From: Flavobacterium sp.
GTDB lineage: Bacteria; Bacteroidota; Bacteroidia; Flavobacteriales; Flavobacteriaceae
Assembly: GCF_004211145.1 (NCBI RefSeq)
Contig: NZ_SEBS01000005.1
Coordinates: forward strand, 1-64,000
Length of the DNA: 64,000 bases
Direction: 5' to 3'
Shown here: piece by piece, positions 16,063-25,414 of the stretch
Layout: each line of letters begins with the position of its first letter
Position numbering within the stretch: the first letter of the stretch is position 1
The notes under the pieces: model-generated
Database searches by the model: none
What the model was told of the DNA's origin: nothing
What the model saw: the letters and a program-made list of their open reading frames with translations, nothing else
Translations under genes and position numbers: made by a program

Positions 16063-19004
16063 TATTTTCTTGGCGGAGTTGTCGTGGTTTGCGTTTTACC
16101 CGAACCTCCCATTGTTGGCGGCTGGGCGCTCTGCATCGGGTCATCGCTGTCTTGTGGCGGACGGCCTACGCCGGGTTGTGCGCCCGATGGTGTCGCCGTT
16201 TGAGCCGGACGCTGTTTCGGGATTCGCGCGCCTCGAGGCGTTTGGTTCTTAGGCCCGTTATCGACCGATTTTAATGCAGGAGCGGCGCGTTTCGGTGATT
16301 TTTTGTGCGGATCGGCCAAATATTCCTCAAGGTTTTTCTTGATCTGGACGATAGCGTAATTGTCGTTCGAGATCACGATGGGTTTCTCGACGACTTTGTA
16401 TTCCTTGAATTCCTTTAGGACCGACGCGATTCCTTCGGCTCCGTTTTCAGTTCGGATGCCATGGACGACGACGAAATTCATGTCCATCGTATAAATGTCG
16501 AGCGATTGCGACAACTGGTCGGCCGTGCGTTCCGATATGAATTTCTTGAGTTTCTCCTGAAGCACCTTGATGTTCTTGGCGTCGGGATTCGGAGCGTAAT
16601 ACAACAACTTCCAGCTTTTCGGATCGGTGTCGTTGAACTGCATGGCCTCCATCATCACGATGTCGCGCCCGAGCATTTTTTCGGCTTCTTTTCCTTCTTC
16701 GACGTTCGGATACGTAAGCGCCACGTAATTTAGCGCCTTTTTATATTCCTCGAGTCCTCTCAATTTTCCGACGGTGCGCGCTTTCAATATCTCGAACTTC
16801 GGCAACATTTCCTCGCCAGTGTATTGGTCGATCGCATCCTCTACTTTTATGAGCACGCCTTTGTAATCGCCGGCTTCATATTCCTTAAACAATTTGTTGA
16901 AGGCCGCGACCGGAGTAAGTGCCGCGTCGCCCGTCAAGGTCTCGTTCTTCAGGATCTGCGCGTAACGCGAATCGGGATATTGCGTAATGATATCGTTCTT
17001 TACGACGGCGGCTTTTTGCTTGTCGAGGATTTCATAAACTTTGTACAGATTGTACTGTGCCGGAAGGATCAATCGTTCCTCGGGGTTATTCATGAGCAAA
17101 GCTTCGAGCTTGTCGGCCGAACGTTGGTACTCGCGGAATTTCTCCTTGTAGATGACGCCGAGTTGGTAATACGCAAAATTGCGTTCCTTGGCCAAACTGT
17201 CGATCACGACTTTGGATGTCGGCAATTGGCTGATGTAGAAATCCGGCGTGTATTTGGCCTCGGCGATTTGGGCCGCGTCGGCTTTGGCTTTGATTTCTTC
17301 TTCGGTCAGTTCCCGATCTTCCTCGACTGGCGTGTCGCTCGAAGACGATTTGGCAAAACGCCAGTTCTCCTGATATTTTCGAGTGCCCCAATTCTTTCGG
17401 AATTCCGATTTTCCGTAAGCGACGGTCGCCGCGTTGTAGAAATAAAATTCTCCTGGTTTGGCAGGTTTTGTAATTGGCGTTGCTCCGGTTGCGGCATCGG
17501 CGGCTGATTTCGCGTCGCTTCTACTGATCGCCGACTTTGCGCCTGTGCTGTTCGAAGCCACGTCGTTCGCCGATGCGTTTTGGGCATTTTCAGCTCTCTC
17601 ACGCGCTTTTTCTTCGGCTATTCGTTTTTTCTCGTCCTCGATCTTGAGCTTGTCGATGTATTCCTGATAATAGGCTACGCGAGCGGCTTCAGGCATCGAC
17701 CATACTTTGATGATACTGTCGTTCCTGGTCGCGATACCTTCGTATTTGATCACATCCTCGAGATTCATCCGCTTTTTCTCGATCATCCTGAATTCACGAG
17801 TGCGCGGTTTCAGGTGCACGAGCGTGCTGTCGTAATACATTCCGGCCGTAACGTATTTGGCTTTGTTGAAGTAAATCTCAGCAATATTGCGATAGTTCGA
17901 AGCGTTCAGATACGCGTCCTGAGGCTGTGCATCGAGCGACTTATTGTAGTATTTCACGGCCATGTCCGGCTGTTTGCGCTTGTCGTAGAACAATGCCATC
18001 TGGTAGTTGATCGCATCGAGATACGCGCGGTTGTCGCGATCCTTTAGTAATTTTCTATACTTTTCAAGGAATACGACGGTGTCGCCTTTTTCGTAATCGA
18101 ATTGCAACGATTGGCGGCCGTGCGCCTGGATTACGTACATGCGGGGCGAACTCCTATTCATGTCGATGACCTCATCGTAATATTTGTAGGCGCTGTCTTT
18201 CTCTTTTTTCTGTTCGAAGATTTGTGCGACGATAAAACGGTAACGCGCTTTCTCCTCGTCGGCTTTTGTTTTGTCTATCGCGACTTTAAGACGTGCGATG
18301 GCGCTGTCTTTTTCCTCGGTGTTCAAAAATGCCTGAGCCAAAGCTGCATTTGCGTCGGCGTAAACCTGGTCGTTGAGTTTCACTTTCTCGTCGCCCAACA
18401 ATTTTTGAAGATTCGTGATCGCGAGACCGTCGTTCTCTAGACGCATGTTGGTTTTTTCGCGCCACACTTTGACTTCGTAGATACGGCTGCTTTTCGGGTA
18501 TTTGTACAAAACGTAGTTAAACGCCTCGAGTGCCGGAAGGTAACGCTTGTCGTAATAACGCGCTTTCCCGAGAAGCAAATGCGCCTCGTCCATCTGAGAG
18601 TTGACTTCGGTCCCGCCGATGTTCATCGAGTGTTTTTGGATGGCTTTCGTGGCTTTTTCCTCGGCGCGTTGGAAGTTTGCGTTTTTCGATTGTTGTGGAA
18701 TCTGTGGCTCTTTTCCTCCCGTCGGAACGGGTGCGCTTGCAACTGGCTCGACCGGTTTTTCGGCTTCTGGCTGCATGCGCTCCACGGGAAGGATTTCCCA
18801 GAAATTGTCTCCGTACGTCGTTTTGAGTTCGTTCACGCCGTCTTCGAGCGCGATGTCGCCATTGTAGAGAATGTTGTATTTGGTACTCATCGCATGCGAG
18901 TTGCGCGCGAGCCAAGTATCCCGCCGCGTAGAACAGGCTACCAGCAAGGCAATGAGGCCGAAAATCGTTATGATTCGGAATATGTTGGTTTTCAAGGTGG
19001 TCAC
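16062..19004 (-). CDS. porW: PorW/SprE-type gliding and type IX secretion lipoprotein
   Basis: 980-aa outer-membrane-type lipoprotein. The lipobox LLVAC places the lipidated Cys at residue 24, followed by STRRDTWLARNSHAMSTKYN, a conserved start of SprE/PorW. The body is TPR-like (YPALEAF-type helices, AVKYYNKSLDAQPQDAYL), with Ala/Ser/Lys-rich and acidic inserts around residues 460-580 and a Pro/Gln/Thr-rich C-terminus. In F. johnsoniae SprE is needed for gliding and secretion; PorW is thought to connect the type IX trans-envelope core with the outer-membrane translocon. The frame opens with a GTG at 19004; a TTG at 18995 (MKTNIFRI) may be the true start. Confidence 0.9.
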   Translation of the reverse strand: MTTLKTNIFRIITIFGLIALLVACSTRRDTWLARNSHAMSTKYNILYNGDIALEDGVNELKTTYGDNFWEILPVERMQPEAEKPVEPVASAPVPTGGKEPQIPQQSKNANFQRAEEKATKAIQKHSMNIGGTEVNSQMDEAHLLLGKARYYDKRYLPALEAFNYVLYKYPKSSRIYEVKVWREKTNMRLENDGLAITNLQKLLGDEKVKLNDQVYADANAALAQAFLNTEEKDSAIARLKVAIDKTKADEEKARYRFIVAQIFEQKKEKDSAYKYYDEVIDMNRSSPRMYVIQAHGRQSLQFDYEKGDTVVFLEKYRKLLKDRDNRAYLDAINYQMALFYDKRKQPDMAVKYYNKSLDAQPQDAYLNASNYRNIAEIYFNKAKYVTAGMYYDSTLVHLKPRTREFRMIEKKRMNLEDVIKYEGIATRNDSIIKVWSMPEAARVAYYQEYIDKLKIEDEKKRIAEEKARERAENAQNASANDVASNSTGAKSAISRSDAKSAADAATGATPITKPAKPGEFYFYNAATVAYGKSEFRKNWGTRKYQENWRFAKSSSSDTPVEEDRELTEEEIKAKADAAQIAEAKYTPDFYISQLPTSKVVIDSLAKERNFAYYQLGVIYKEKFREYQRSADKLEALLMNNPEERLILPAQYNLYKVYEILDKQKAAVVKNDIITQYPDSRYAQILKNETLTGDAALTPVAAFNKLFKEYEAGDYKGVLIKVEDAIDQYTGEEMLPKFEILKARTVGKLRGLEEYKKALNYVALTYPNVEEGKEAEKMLGRDIVMMEAMQFNDTDPKSWKLLYYAPNPDAKNIKVLQEKLKKFISERTADQLSQSLDIYTMDMNFVVVHGIRTENGAEGIASVLKEFKEYKVVEKPIVISNDNYAIVQIKKNLEEYLADPHKKSPKRAAPALKSVDNGPKNQTPRGARIPKQRPAQTATPSGAQPGVGRPPQDSDDPMQSAQPPTMGGSGKTQTTTTPPRK

Positions 19005-19196
19005 CGTTTTATGCTTTAACTGCTAAAAGCCGTTTTTAGTATGATTCGTGCAAACTTTCTATAACGGGTAAAAATACGTTTCTTTTGGATATGGGAAAAT
19101 TTTTGGGTTGAATATTGCCGATTCGTCAATTAGAATTAACACCAAAGCGGCAGACAACGGTTTGCGTGAGTGATGCAAGCGTAAATCCTTTTTTGG
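19005..19196. other. Intergenic sequence upstream of porW
   Basis: Upstream part of the 551-bp gap between porW and the ABC ATPase gene. On the minus strand a TATTTTTA sequence near 19070 is a weak -7 candidate. No gene seen. Confidence 0.4.
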
Positions 19197-19474
19197 ATTC
19201 GGCGAAACGCAGTGGAGACAAATTCAAAAAGATTCGACGAAACGCAGTGGAGTCAAATCGAAAAGATTCGGCGAAACGCAGTGGAGACAAATTCAAAAAG
19301 ATTCGGCGAAACGCAGTGGAGTCAAATCGAAAAGATTCGGCGAAACGCAGTGGAGACAAATTCAAAAAGATTCGACGAAACGCAGTGGAGACAAATTCAA
19401 AAAGATTCGGCGAAACGCAGTGGAGTCAAATCGAAAAGATTCGGTGAAGCGCAGTGGAGACGAATCCAAAAAAG
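19197..19474. repeat. Eight tandem 34-36-bp repeats
   Basis: Unit starts are 19197, 19232, 19266, 19301, 19335, 19370, 19405 and 19439. Each begins ATTCGGCGAAACGCAGTGGA (ATTCGACGAA in units 2 and 6; unit 8 diverged). Two unit types differ in the second half: 35 nt ending ACAAATTCAAAAAG and 34 nt ending TCAAATCGAAAAG. The order is A-B-A-B-A-A-B-A'. There are no unique spacers, so it is not CRISPR. ORFs through it on both strands arise because an A+B pair is 69 nt. After the array, 19475-19555 holds nothing recognisable. Confidence 0.9.
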
Positions 19475-19555
19475 ATTGAAGCGGGTCAGCACGACGGCGG
19501 TTTTTACTCGTGAACGGCAGGCGCGGATCGTTTGACCGCCGGCACGCCCAAAAAA

Positions 19556-20251
19556 TTAAACCGCGAAGAATTCCTCGAGCTCTTTCAATGTTTCGGGCGA
19601 TGTCTGGATGTCTTTCACGATTTCGCCTTTCTGGAGCGCGACGATTCGGTTGCAGACTTCGACCGTGTGCGACAGATCGTGGCTGGAAACCAGAACGGTC
19701 ACATTGTCGTCCTCGGCGAGTTCGGTGATGATTTTCTTGAGGCGGTTTACGGTCGTCGGATCCAGATTGGCGAACGGTTCGTCGAGGATCACGACCTCAG
19801 GATTTCCGATAAGCGCCGCGATGATCCCGACTTTTTTCATATTCCCTTTCGAGAGATCGCGCAGGTATTTCTTGCTGTTCAAAATCTCGCCGTTAAAGAA
19901 TTCCTCGTGTTTGGCGAGCAATGCGTCGACGTCGGCCTTGTTACGGTTTCGGATGTCGCCGATGAAGTAAAAATATTCCTCGGCCGTCAAATATCCGATC
20001 AGGAAACTCTCGTCGATGAACGCGGCAGTGAACGGTTTCCAACCTTCGCTCGCGTCGACCTGGACGTTGTTGTTTACGATTTTACCTGTCGTCGGTTCAA
20101 TCAAGTCGAGCAATAAACTGAAGAACGTGGTCTTGCCGGCGCCGTTGTTCCCGACAAGCCCGAAACTTTGTCCTTTCGGAATATCGAGATTCGAAATGTT
20201 GAGAACCGTCGTGCCGTTGTATTGTTTTGTGAGTTGTGAAACGTGTATCAT
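19556..20251 (-). CDS. ABC transporter ATP-binding protein
   Basis: 231-aa nucleotide-binding domain: Walker A GNNGAGKTT (about residues 34-42), signature LSKGN in place of LSGGQ, Walker B VVILDEP and H-loop SSHD. The LSKGN variant is common in BcrA/export-type ATPases. It pairs with the membrane protein encoded 9 nt upstream, forming an exporter whose substrate is not evident. Confidence 0.92.
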   Translation of the reverse strand: MIHVSQLTKQYNGTTVLNISNLDIPKGQSFGLVGNNGAGKTTFFSLLLDLIEPTTGKIVNNNVQVDASEGWKPFTAAFIDESFLIGYLTAEEYFYFIGDIRNRNKADVDALLAKHEEFFNGEILNSKKYLRDLSKGNMKKVGIIAALIGNPEVVILDEPFANLDPTTVNRLKKIITELAEDDNVTVLVSSHDLSHTVEVCNRIVALQKGEIVKDIQTSPETLKELEEFFAV

Positions 20252-20260
20252 GATTGATGA

Positions 20261-21730
20261 TTATGATTTTTGTTTGTAGGCTTGAATCGTCTTGTACTTT
20301 TCGCGTTTGTAGATGCGTTCGATGACTGAGAACATCTTGTTTCGGAACGCCAGTCCTGCAATCCCGAAAATGGCGAGCAACGCGCATCCGAACATTTCGT
20401 TTACGGTATAATATCCGATACCGTAGATCGCGATCGGAAGCAGCATTTTGGGCAACGTGATCAACAGCGTCTTTACGTTGAACGCTTGCTTGTCTCCGAA
20501 CGCCTGCTTGCTCGAGCTCAAATCGATAGGCGTTTTCACGTAAGCGCCCGCAAATAAGACGAGGTAGGAATTCACACCGATGTTGTAGATCGCGCCGACG
20601 CAGATCAGCAAATAGACTTTCCATCCGAACATCAGATAAAACGATGCGATTATCGTGGAAATAACCGTCGCGATTGAGATCAGCCACCATTTCGAGGCGA
20701 GATATTCCTTGTATTTTATGTTCTGGCTCATCATCAATTGATAATAGGCGCTGTCCCAACTCGGCACGAACTGGCCGAACGTGAACATGAATCCGCCCGA
20801 GACGAAAATGCCCGCGAACACTTGCCAAAACGGACCGCGATAGGTTTCGATGGCGCCCGTCATGAAGATCAGTCCATAAAAAATAAACAGGAAACTCATG
20901 ATAACCGTGGTGCGCGAACGCTTGTTTCGTTTCAACAGCCGAATGTCGTTCTTTAGGAAAACGCCCATGCTCCCGAATTGGTTGAGCCAGTTGAAATCCT
21001 CGCTTTTGGCGATGTCGGTCTTCTTTGCCAGGCCAGTATCAAGCGACAATCTTTTGTCGAAATATCTGAACGCGCCCCAGTATAAACCGCCAAGGAAAAG
21101 CATCGGGATCAAAAAGCCATAATACGTCGACGATAACAATTGAAAGATTGATTTTGTGTAGACCGTGACGTCGAACCATCCGTAATACGTAGCGAAAACG
21201 AACGCCAACACGACGATGAGCACCGGATAGAAAACGCTGTTCTTATTGTTGACCATCAAGTTGATGAAATTGTTCGCCAAGATCAACGCGACGATTGAGA
21301 AATGCCACAAGATCATGTGCAATTTGTCGGGCTCGTAGATCAGTAGCGAAATCGTGAACGGGATCAACACGAACGCATGCGCGAAATTGAAGAACGAAAT
21401 CACGCTTTTTCCCATCGCGAAATGCACGATCGTGCTGCGTTTTATGGGCGTGATGAGCAGCGGCTTGATGTTCATCACTGGCATTTTCTGCATGAAATAC
21501 CTGATGATCAAGTCGCCGACGAGATAAAAAATAATGTACTGATTGATCACCTCAAGCGGTTTTAACCCTGCTTTTTCGAGACCCGGATACATGAAAATTC
21601 CCGCTATGACGAACATGAACGCGAAGTAAGCGGCGAACAATCCCATGAAAATCTTCATGACGAGATTCGCGCCGAATGCCGATGAACGGAAAAAAGCCTT
21701 CCATTCGAGCATGAAAAAGTGTTTGAACAT
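20261..21730 (-). CDS. DUF5687 family ABC transporter permease
   Basis: 489-aa polytopic membrane protein starting MFKHFFMLEWKAFFRSSAFG, with roughly ten to twelve hydrophobic segments and a central cytoplasmic loop (TDIAKSEDFNWLNQFGSMGVF). The pairing with a downstream ATPase gene and the layout match the DUF5687 permeases of Bacteroidetes. A TACTTTTA sequence ~30 nt upstream of the ATG is a near -7 box. The transported compound is unknown. Confidence 0.8.
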   Translation of the reverse strand: MFKHFFMLEWKAFFRSSAFGANLVMKIFMGLFAAYFAFMFVIAGIFMYPGLEKAGLKPLEVINQYIIFYLVGDLIIRYFMQKMPVMNIKPLLITPIKRSTIVHFAMGKSVISFFNFAHAFVLIPFTISLLIYEPDKLHMILWHFSIVALILANNFINLMVNNKNSVFYPVLIVVLAFVFATYYGWFDVTVYTKSIFQLLSSTYYGFLIPMLFLGGLYWGAFRYFDKRLSLDTGLAKKTDIAKSEDFNWLNQFGSMGVFLKNDIRLLKRNKRSRTTVIMSFLFIFYGLIFMTGAIETYRGPFWQVFAGIFVSGGFMFTFGQFVPSWDSAYYQLMMSQNIKYKEYLASKWWLISIATVISTIIASFYLMFGWKVYLLICVGAIYNIGVNSYLVLFAGAYVKTPIDLSSSKQAFGDKQAFNVKTLLITLPKMLLPIAIYGIGYYTVNEMFGCALLAIFGIAGLAFRNKMFSVIERIYKREKYKTIQAYKQKS

Positions 21731-21840
21731 ATCAGTTTTCGTTGTTTGTGTATTGGTTCATAAAAGTACGGAAATGTTACGTTAAAATCGTTTTAGGATT
21801 GAAATCGATAACCAAAGCCAAAAAACACCTCACGTTTTCG

Positions 21841-21848
21841 TACTTTTG
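21841..21848 (+). promoter_or_regulatory. Promoter -7 box of the flavoprotein gene
   Basis: TACTTTTG matches TAnnTTTG, 15 nt before the ATG at 21864. No -33 TTG at the expected distance. Confidence 0.5.
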
Positions 21849-21863
21849 CAAAAATTTTCGAAC

Positions 21864-22919
21864 ATGTCAACGTTCTACAAACTCAACATACAGGAAGTAA
21901 GACGCGAAACACCTGAAGCGATTTCAGTTTCGTTCCGCATTCCCGACCAACTAAAGGATTACTATAAATTTACGGCCGGTCAATACATCACGCTTAAATT
22001 CACGCTTGACGGAGAAGAATTGCGCCGCGCGTATTCGATCTGCTCCGCTCCCGGAAGCGACGAACTGCGCATCGCGATCAAAGCCATCAAACCGGGCGCG
22101 TTCTCGAATTTCGCGAACAACCAATTGAAGGCCGGCGATACGATGGAAGTCGGATTGCCTGAAGGAACGTTCACGTTCACGCCTGAAGCCGGACGCCGCA
22201 AAAACTACGCAGCCTTCGCCGCAGGAAGCGGAATCACGCCCGTAATGGCTATCGTGCAAAGCGTTTTGGCGAGCGAACCAAGCAGTACTTTCGTATTGGT
22301 TTACGGCAACAAAACGCCCGAGCATACCATATTTTATCAAAAGATTCACGAACTCGAACAACAATATACGGGTAGATTTTTCGTACATTTCGTATTCAGC
22401 CAAGCGAAGGTCGAGAACCAGCTTTTTGGTCGCATCGAGCGTTCGACGGTGAATTTCATCCTCAACAACAAGTTCAAGGAAGTGGAATTCGACAAGTTCT
22501 GGCTGTGCGGTCCTGAAGAAATGATCATGACCGTAAGTACGGTTTTAAAAGAGCACAACGTCAAGGAAAAAGACATCCGTTTTGAACTTTTCGTGCCGCC
22601 AAAGACTGAGAAACAACTCGAAGAAAAAACCATGGAAGGACATACCAAAATAACGGTAATGGTCGACGACGAGGAAACCACGTTCGAGATGTCGAAAAAG
22701 CAAACCGTTCTCGAAGCGGCTTTGAAACAAGGCATCGACGCTCCGTATTCTTGCCAGGGCGGAATCTGCAGCAGCTGTCTGGCGCGCGTCACCAAAGGTT
22801 CGGCCGAAATGGCGAAAAATGCAATTTTGACCGACGGCGAAATCGCGCAAGGTTTGATCCTGACGTGTCAGGCGCATCCGACTTCAGACGAAATTTTCGT
22901 GGATTACGACGATGTCTAA
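21864..22919 (+). CDS. Ferredoxin-NADP reductase-like protein with 2Fe-2S domain (PaaE type)
   Basis: 351-aa electron-transfer flavoprotein. It has an FAD-binding barrel with RAYSICSAPGS (about residue 57), an NAD(P)-binding domain (AFAAGSGITPVMAI, then FWLCGPEEMIM), and a C-terminal plant-type ferredoxin domain with CQGGICSSC and a distal Cys in LTCQAHP. The order FAD-NAD-ferredoxin matches PaaE/Hmp-like oxygenase reductases. No oxygenase subunit lies nearby, so the partner is unknown; it may reduce a desaturase or hydroxylase. The start is the ATG at 21864, as the upstream in-frame codons lie in the promoter. Confidence 0.9.
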   Translation: MSTFYKLNIQEVRRETPEAISVSFRIPDQLKDYYKFTAGQYITLKFTLDGEELRRAYSICSAPGSDELRIAIKAIKPGAFSNFANNQLKAGDTMEVGLPEGTFTFTPEAGRRKNYAAFAAGSGITPVMAIVQSVLASEPSSTFVLVYGNKTPEHTIFYQKIHELEQQYTGRFFVHFVFSQAKVENQLFGRIERSTVNFILNNKFKEVEFDKFWLCGPEEMIMTVSTVLKEHNVKEKDIRFELFVPPKTEKQLEEKTMEGHTKITVMVDDEETTFEMSKKQTVLEAALKQGIDAPYSCQGGICSSCLARVTKGSAEMAKNAILTDGEIAQGLILTCQAHPTSDEIFVDYDDV

Positions 22920-22938
22920 ACCGCCAAAAATATAAATG

Positions 22939-22968
22939 AAAACGCTGTCCTGACCGACGGCGTTTTTT
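22939..22968. terminator. Bidirectional terminator between convergent genes
   Basis: AAAACGC (22939-22945) / GCGTTTT (22960-22966) with A and T runs on both sides, between the flavoprotein gene and the convergent cupin-GNAT gene. The stop of the latter overlaps the T run. Confidence 0.75.
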
Positions 22969-23749
22969 ATTCGAAGACTTTTTCCATCTTGATGTCGGCA
23001 CGTTCGTAAAGACCCGATTCGAGCGGGATTTCGACGAACCCGAACTTGCGGTACAAATGGATCGCGTTCTCCAATTTCGTGTTGGAATACAAAATCAATT
23101 TCCTGATGCCGCGTTTTCTCGATTCGTTGAAGCAGTGTTTCATCAACATATTCCCGATGCCGAAACCTTGGAATGCGTGAGAAACCGCCATCTTTCCAAG
23201 TTCGAAATCTCCGTTCGTTTTTTTAAGCAACGACGCCGTTCCCACGATTTCGCCGTTTTTCCTCGCGTAGAAAATACAACCGCCTTTGTCGAGAATTTTA
23301 CCTTTCGGGTCTGACAGCGAACGCGCATCGCCTTGCTCGACCTTGAAATATTTCTCGAGCCATTCGTAATTCAGGATTTTGATGTCGTCTTTGTATTCGT
23401 CCGAATAATCGATGATCTCGATGCGATCGCCTTGGGATTTTGGTTGGGAAATAACGAGAAACGTCAAATCGCGATCGGTTCGGTTCGAAATCCGATGCAA
23501 CGTCTTGGGCGCAATGTGAACGCTTTCGTTTGCACCGACGATTATTTCCTCTTCCGAAATCTCAAACGTCGCTTCGCCTGAAAGCACATAAAAAACCTGC
23601 TGGCTGTTTACGTGATAATGCAAAATTTCTGATGTTCCCGATGGCATTTTCTCGCTGATCACGCTCAAATCGTCGGATTTCAGCAAATGCCAGCCGTCGC
23701 AATTTTCTCCCCAAGAATAGTGTTCGGCATTGGCGATCGATTTCTTCAT
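22967..23749 (-). CDS. Cupin / GNAT acetyltransferase fusion
   Basis: 260 aa. The N-terminal half is a cupin barrel (residues ~30-110: ILHYHVNSQQVFYVLSGEATF with the HxH metal motif, later PKTLHRI). The C-terminal half is a GNAT N-acetyltransferase (about 115-260) with the acetyl-CoA loop in HAFQGFGIGNMLM. The substrate is unknown. The open frame reaches 23950, but I set the start at the ATG at 23749. It overlaps the GT9 stop as ATGA, and the upstream extension would lie inside the GT9 gene. Confidence 0.85.
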   Translation of the reverse strand: MKKSIANAEHYSWGENCDGWHLLKSDDLSVISEKMPSGTSEILHYHVNSQQVFYVLSGEATFEISEEEIIVGANESVHIAPKTLHRISNRTDRDLTFLVISQPKSQGDRIEIIDYSDEYKDDIKILNYEWLEKYFKVEQGDARSLSDPKGKILDKGGCIFYARKNGEIVGTASLLKKTNGDFELGKMAVSHAFQGFGIGNMLMKHCFNESRKRGIRKLILYSNTKLENAIHLYRKFGFVEIPLESGLYERADIKMEKVFE

Positions 23750-24792
23750 GGCGTTTGCGATAACGAATTGATTTTTTGGACAACCGTTTCGGGCGAAATC
23801 GTGCGCATCGCGTCTTCGTAACCCGAGACGATTTTGTTTCCGTAAACCGACGTCGGCAACAATGGAAATTTCTCGCGATCTGACAACAAAGCGTTCGACT
23901 CCGATTGCGCGAACGGATAAAATCCCGCAAACGGATGCGTGGCGCCCCAAAGCGTTACGGTTTTCACGCCGAACATCGCGGCCAAATGCGCATTTCCCGA
24001 ATCCATGCTGAGCATCAGATCGAGGTTTTGGATCAGGTTGAGTTCCTGTCCGAGGTTAAGTTTTCCGGCGACGACGATGACGTTCGGTTGCTGTGCGACG
24101 AAAGATTCGAGTAGTTTTATCTCATCGAAACCAGCTCCGAAAAGGAGGATTTTGTTGGACTCGTTTTTTGCCAATTCCGAAATGACTTCGCGCATCAAAT
24201 CAAACGGATATTGTTTCCCCGCATGCTTTGCAAATGGCGCGATCCCGATCCATTTCTGGTTTTTGTCGCCCGAAATCGCGCTGACTTCAGCTGACAGACG
24301 TTGCTTCGTCGGAAATTCCGGATTCGATAAATCGATTTGAAATCCGAGTTCGCGAAATACGTCGGCGTAACGCTCGAACGTCGATTTCAGCGGTTTGAAG
24401 ATTTTATTCTCGGCTCTTGTCAACGCTTTCTTCTCGTCGCGGCCTTTGTCGATGTGCGCGATTTTTCGCCCGACGATCGTAAAGAAAGCCCGAACGATTT
24501 TTGAGCGCAGCACGTTGTGCAGATCGGCAACCGCGTCGACGTCCGACTTTTTCAAATCGGAGTACAATCGATACAATCCCAAAATTCCTTTGTGACGCTG
24601 GTTCAGATCGACCGCGAAGAATTCAACGTTCGGAATTCCTTCAAAAAACGGCTTGAAAAACGCGCGAGAAACCATTGTGATTTTTATCGCGGGATGTTGT
24701 TTCACGAATGCGCGCAAAACAGGAACCGTCATCGCGACGTCGCCCATGGCGCTCAATCGGATGACGGCTATATGTGAAATCGGCTTGGGCAA
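23746..24792 (-). CDS. Glycosyltransferase family 9 (heptosyltransferase-like)
   Basis: 348 aa, GT-B fold. The N-terminus HIAVIRLSAMGDVAMTVPVL is the hallmark of ADP-heptose:LPS heptosyltransferases, and the C-terminal domain contains LMLSMDSGNAHLAAMFGVKT, where D.GN.H.A binds the nucleotide sugar. It would add a heptose-like sugar to the lipopolysaccharide core at the inner face of the inner membrane. It lies 5 nt downstream of the DUF4254 gene and is coupled to the cupin-GNAT gene. Confidence 0.9.
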   Translation of the reverse strand: MPKPISHIAVIRLSAMGDVAMTVPVLRAFVKQHPAIKITMVSRAFFKPFFEGIPNVEFFAVDLNQRHKGILGLYRLYSDLKKSDVDAVADLHNVLRSKIVRAFFTIVGRKIAHIDKGRDEKKALTRAENKIFKPLKSTFERYADVFRELGFQIDLSNPEFPTKQRLSAEVSAISGDKNQKWIGIAPFAKHAGKQYPFDLMREVISELAKNESNKILLFGAGFDEIKLLESFVAQQPNVIVVAGKLNLGQELNLIQNLDLMLSMDSGNAHLAAMFGVKTVTLWGATHPFAGFYPFAQSESNALLSDREKFPLLPTSVYGNKIVSGYEDAMRTISPETVVQKINSLSQTP

Positions 24793-24797
24793 ACCGT

Positions 24798-25397
24798 TTA
24801 TTTTTTGTACAAAACAGGGTTCAATTCCTCGTCGTTGTACATTTTCATTTGTTTGTAGACTTTCATGAATTTGTCGCCGTTTTCGATGTCGTGAAGCAGA
24901 TCGTCGATCGCGGTCGACAAATCGCTGCGTTGCTCGAGCAAAATATTTAATTTAAGCTGACAGGCGTCGCGGTGCGCTTGCGGAGCATCAATTCGTGTCG
25001 CTTCCTCGTTCATGTGATAGATCTTGAGCGCCAAAATCGAAAGGCGATCGAACGCCCAGGCAGGACTTTCGGAGTTGATTTTCGCATGCAGTTTCACGCG
25101 CACATCCGAATATTTTTTTAGGAAATAACTGTCGATGAATTCCACCATGTCCGTGCGTTCCTGATTCGATGCGTCGATGCGTCGCTTCAATGTCAAAGCG
25201 GCAACCGGATCGATATTCGGGTCGCGGATAATGTCCTCAAAATGCCATTGCACGGTGTCGATCCAATTCTTGAAATACAGCAAATGCTCGAATTCGCTTT
25301 TGTCGTACGGATTGTTGATCGGCTGGTCGACGTTGTCGAACTTGTGGTAGTCGTTGATGCTTTGCTCAAAAACGGAATAGGCTAATTTTGCGAACAT
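24798..25397 (-). CDS. DUF4254 family protein
   Basis: 199-aa soluble, largely helical protein with no known catalytic motif and no signal peptide (MFAKLAYSVFEQSINDYHKF, then NPYDKSEFEHLLYFKNWIDT). DUF4254 genes are typically placed next to a GT9 heptosyltransferase gene, as here, which hints at a role in lipopolysaccharide core assembly; the activity is unknown. It is first in the three-gene minus operon, with a TATCTTTG box 17 nt upstream. Confidence 0.85.
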   Translation of the reverse strand: MFAKLAYSVFEQSINDYHKFDNVDQPINNPYDKSEFEHLLYFKNWIDTVQWHFEDIIRDPNIDPVAALTLKRRIDASNQERTDMVEFIDSYFLKKYSDVRVKLHAKINSESPAWAFDRLSILALKIYHMNEEATRIDAPQAHRDACQLKLNILLEQRSDLSTAIDDLLHDIENGDKFMKVYKQMKMYNDEELNPVLYKK

Positions 25398-25414
25398 GTT
25401 GTTGATTTAAAATG

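Noticed and set aside
19197..19474. CRISPR array
   Set aside because: The 34-36-bp units are directly adjacent with no unique spacers, and no cas genes are present.
19115..19535. Repeat-protein genes reading through the tandem array on both strands
   Set aside because: Open frames exist because an A+B pair is 69 nt, a multiple of three. They appear in several frames, on both strands, with no start context.
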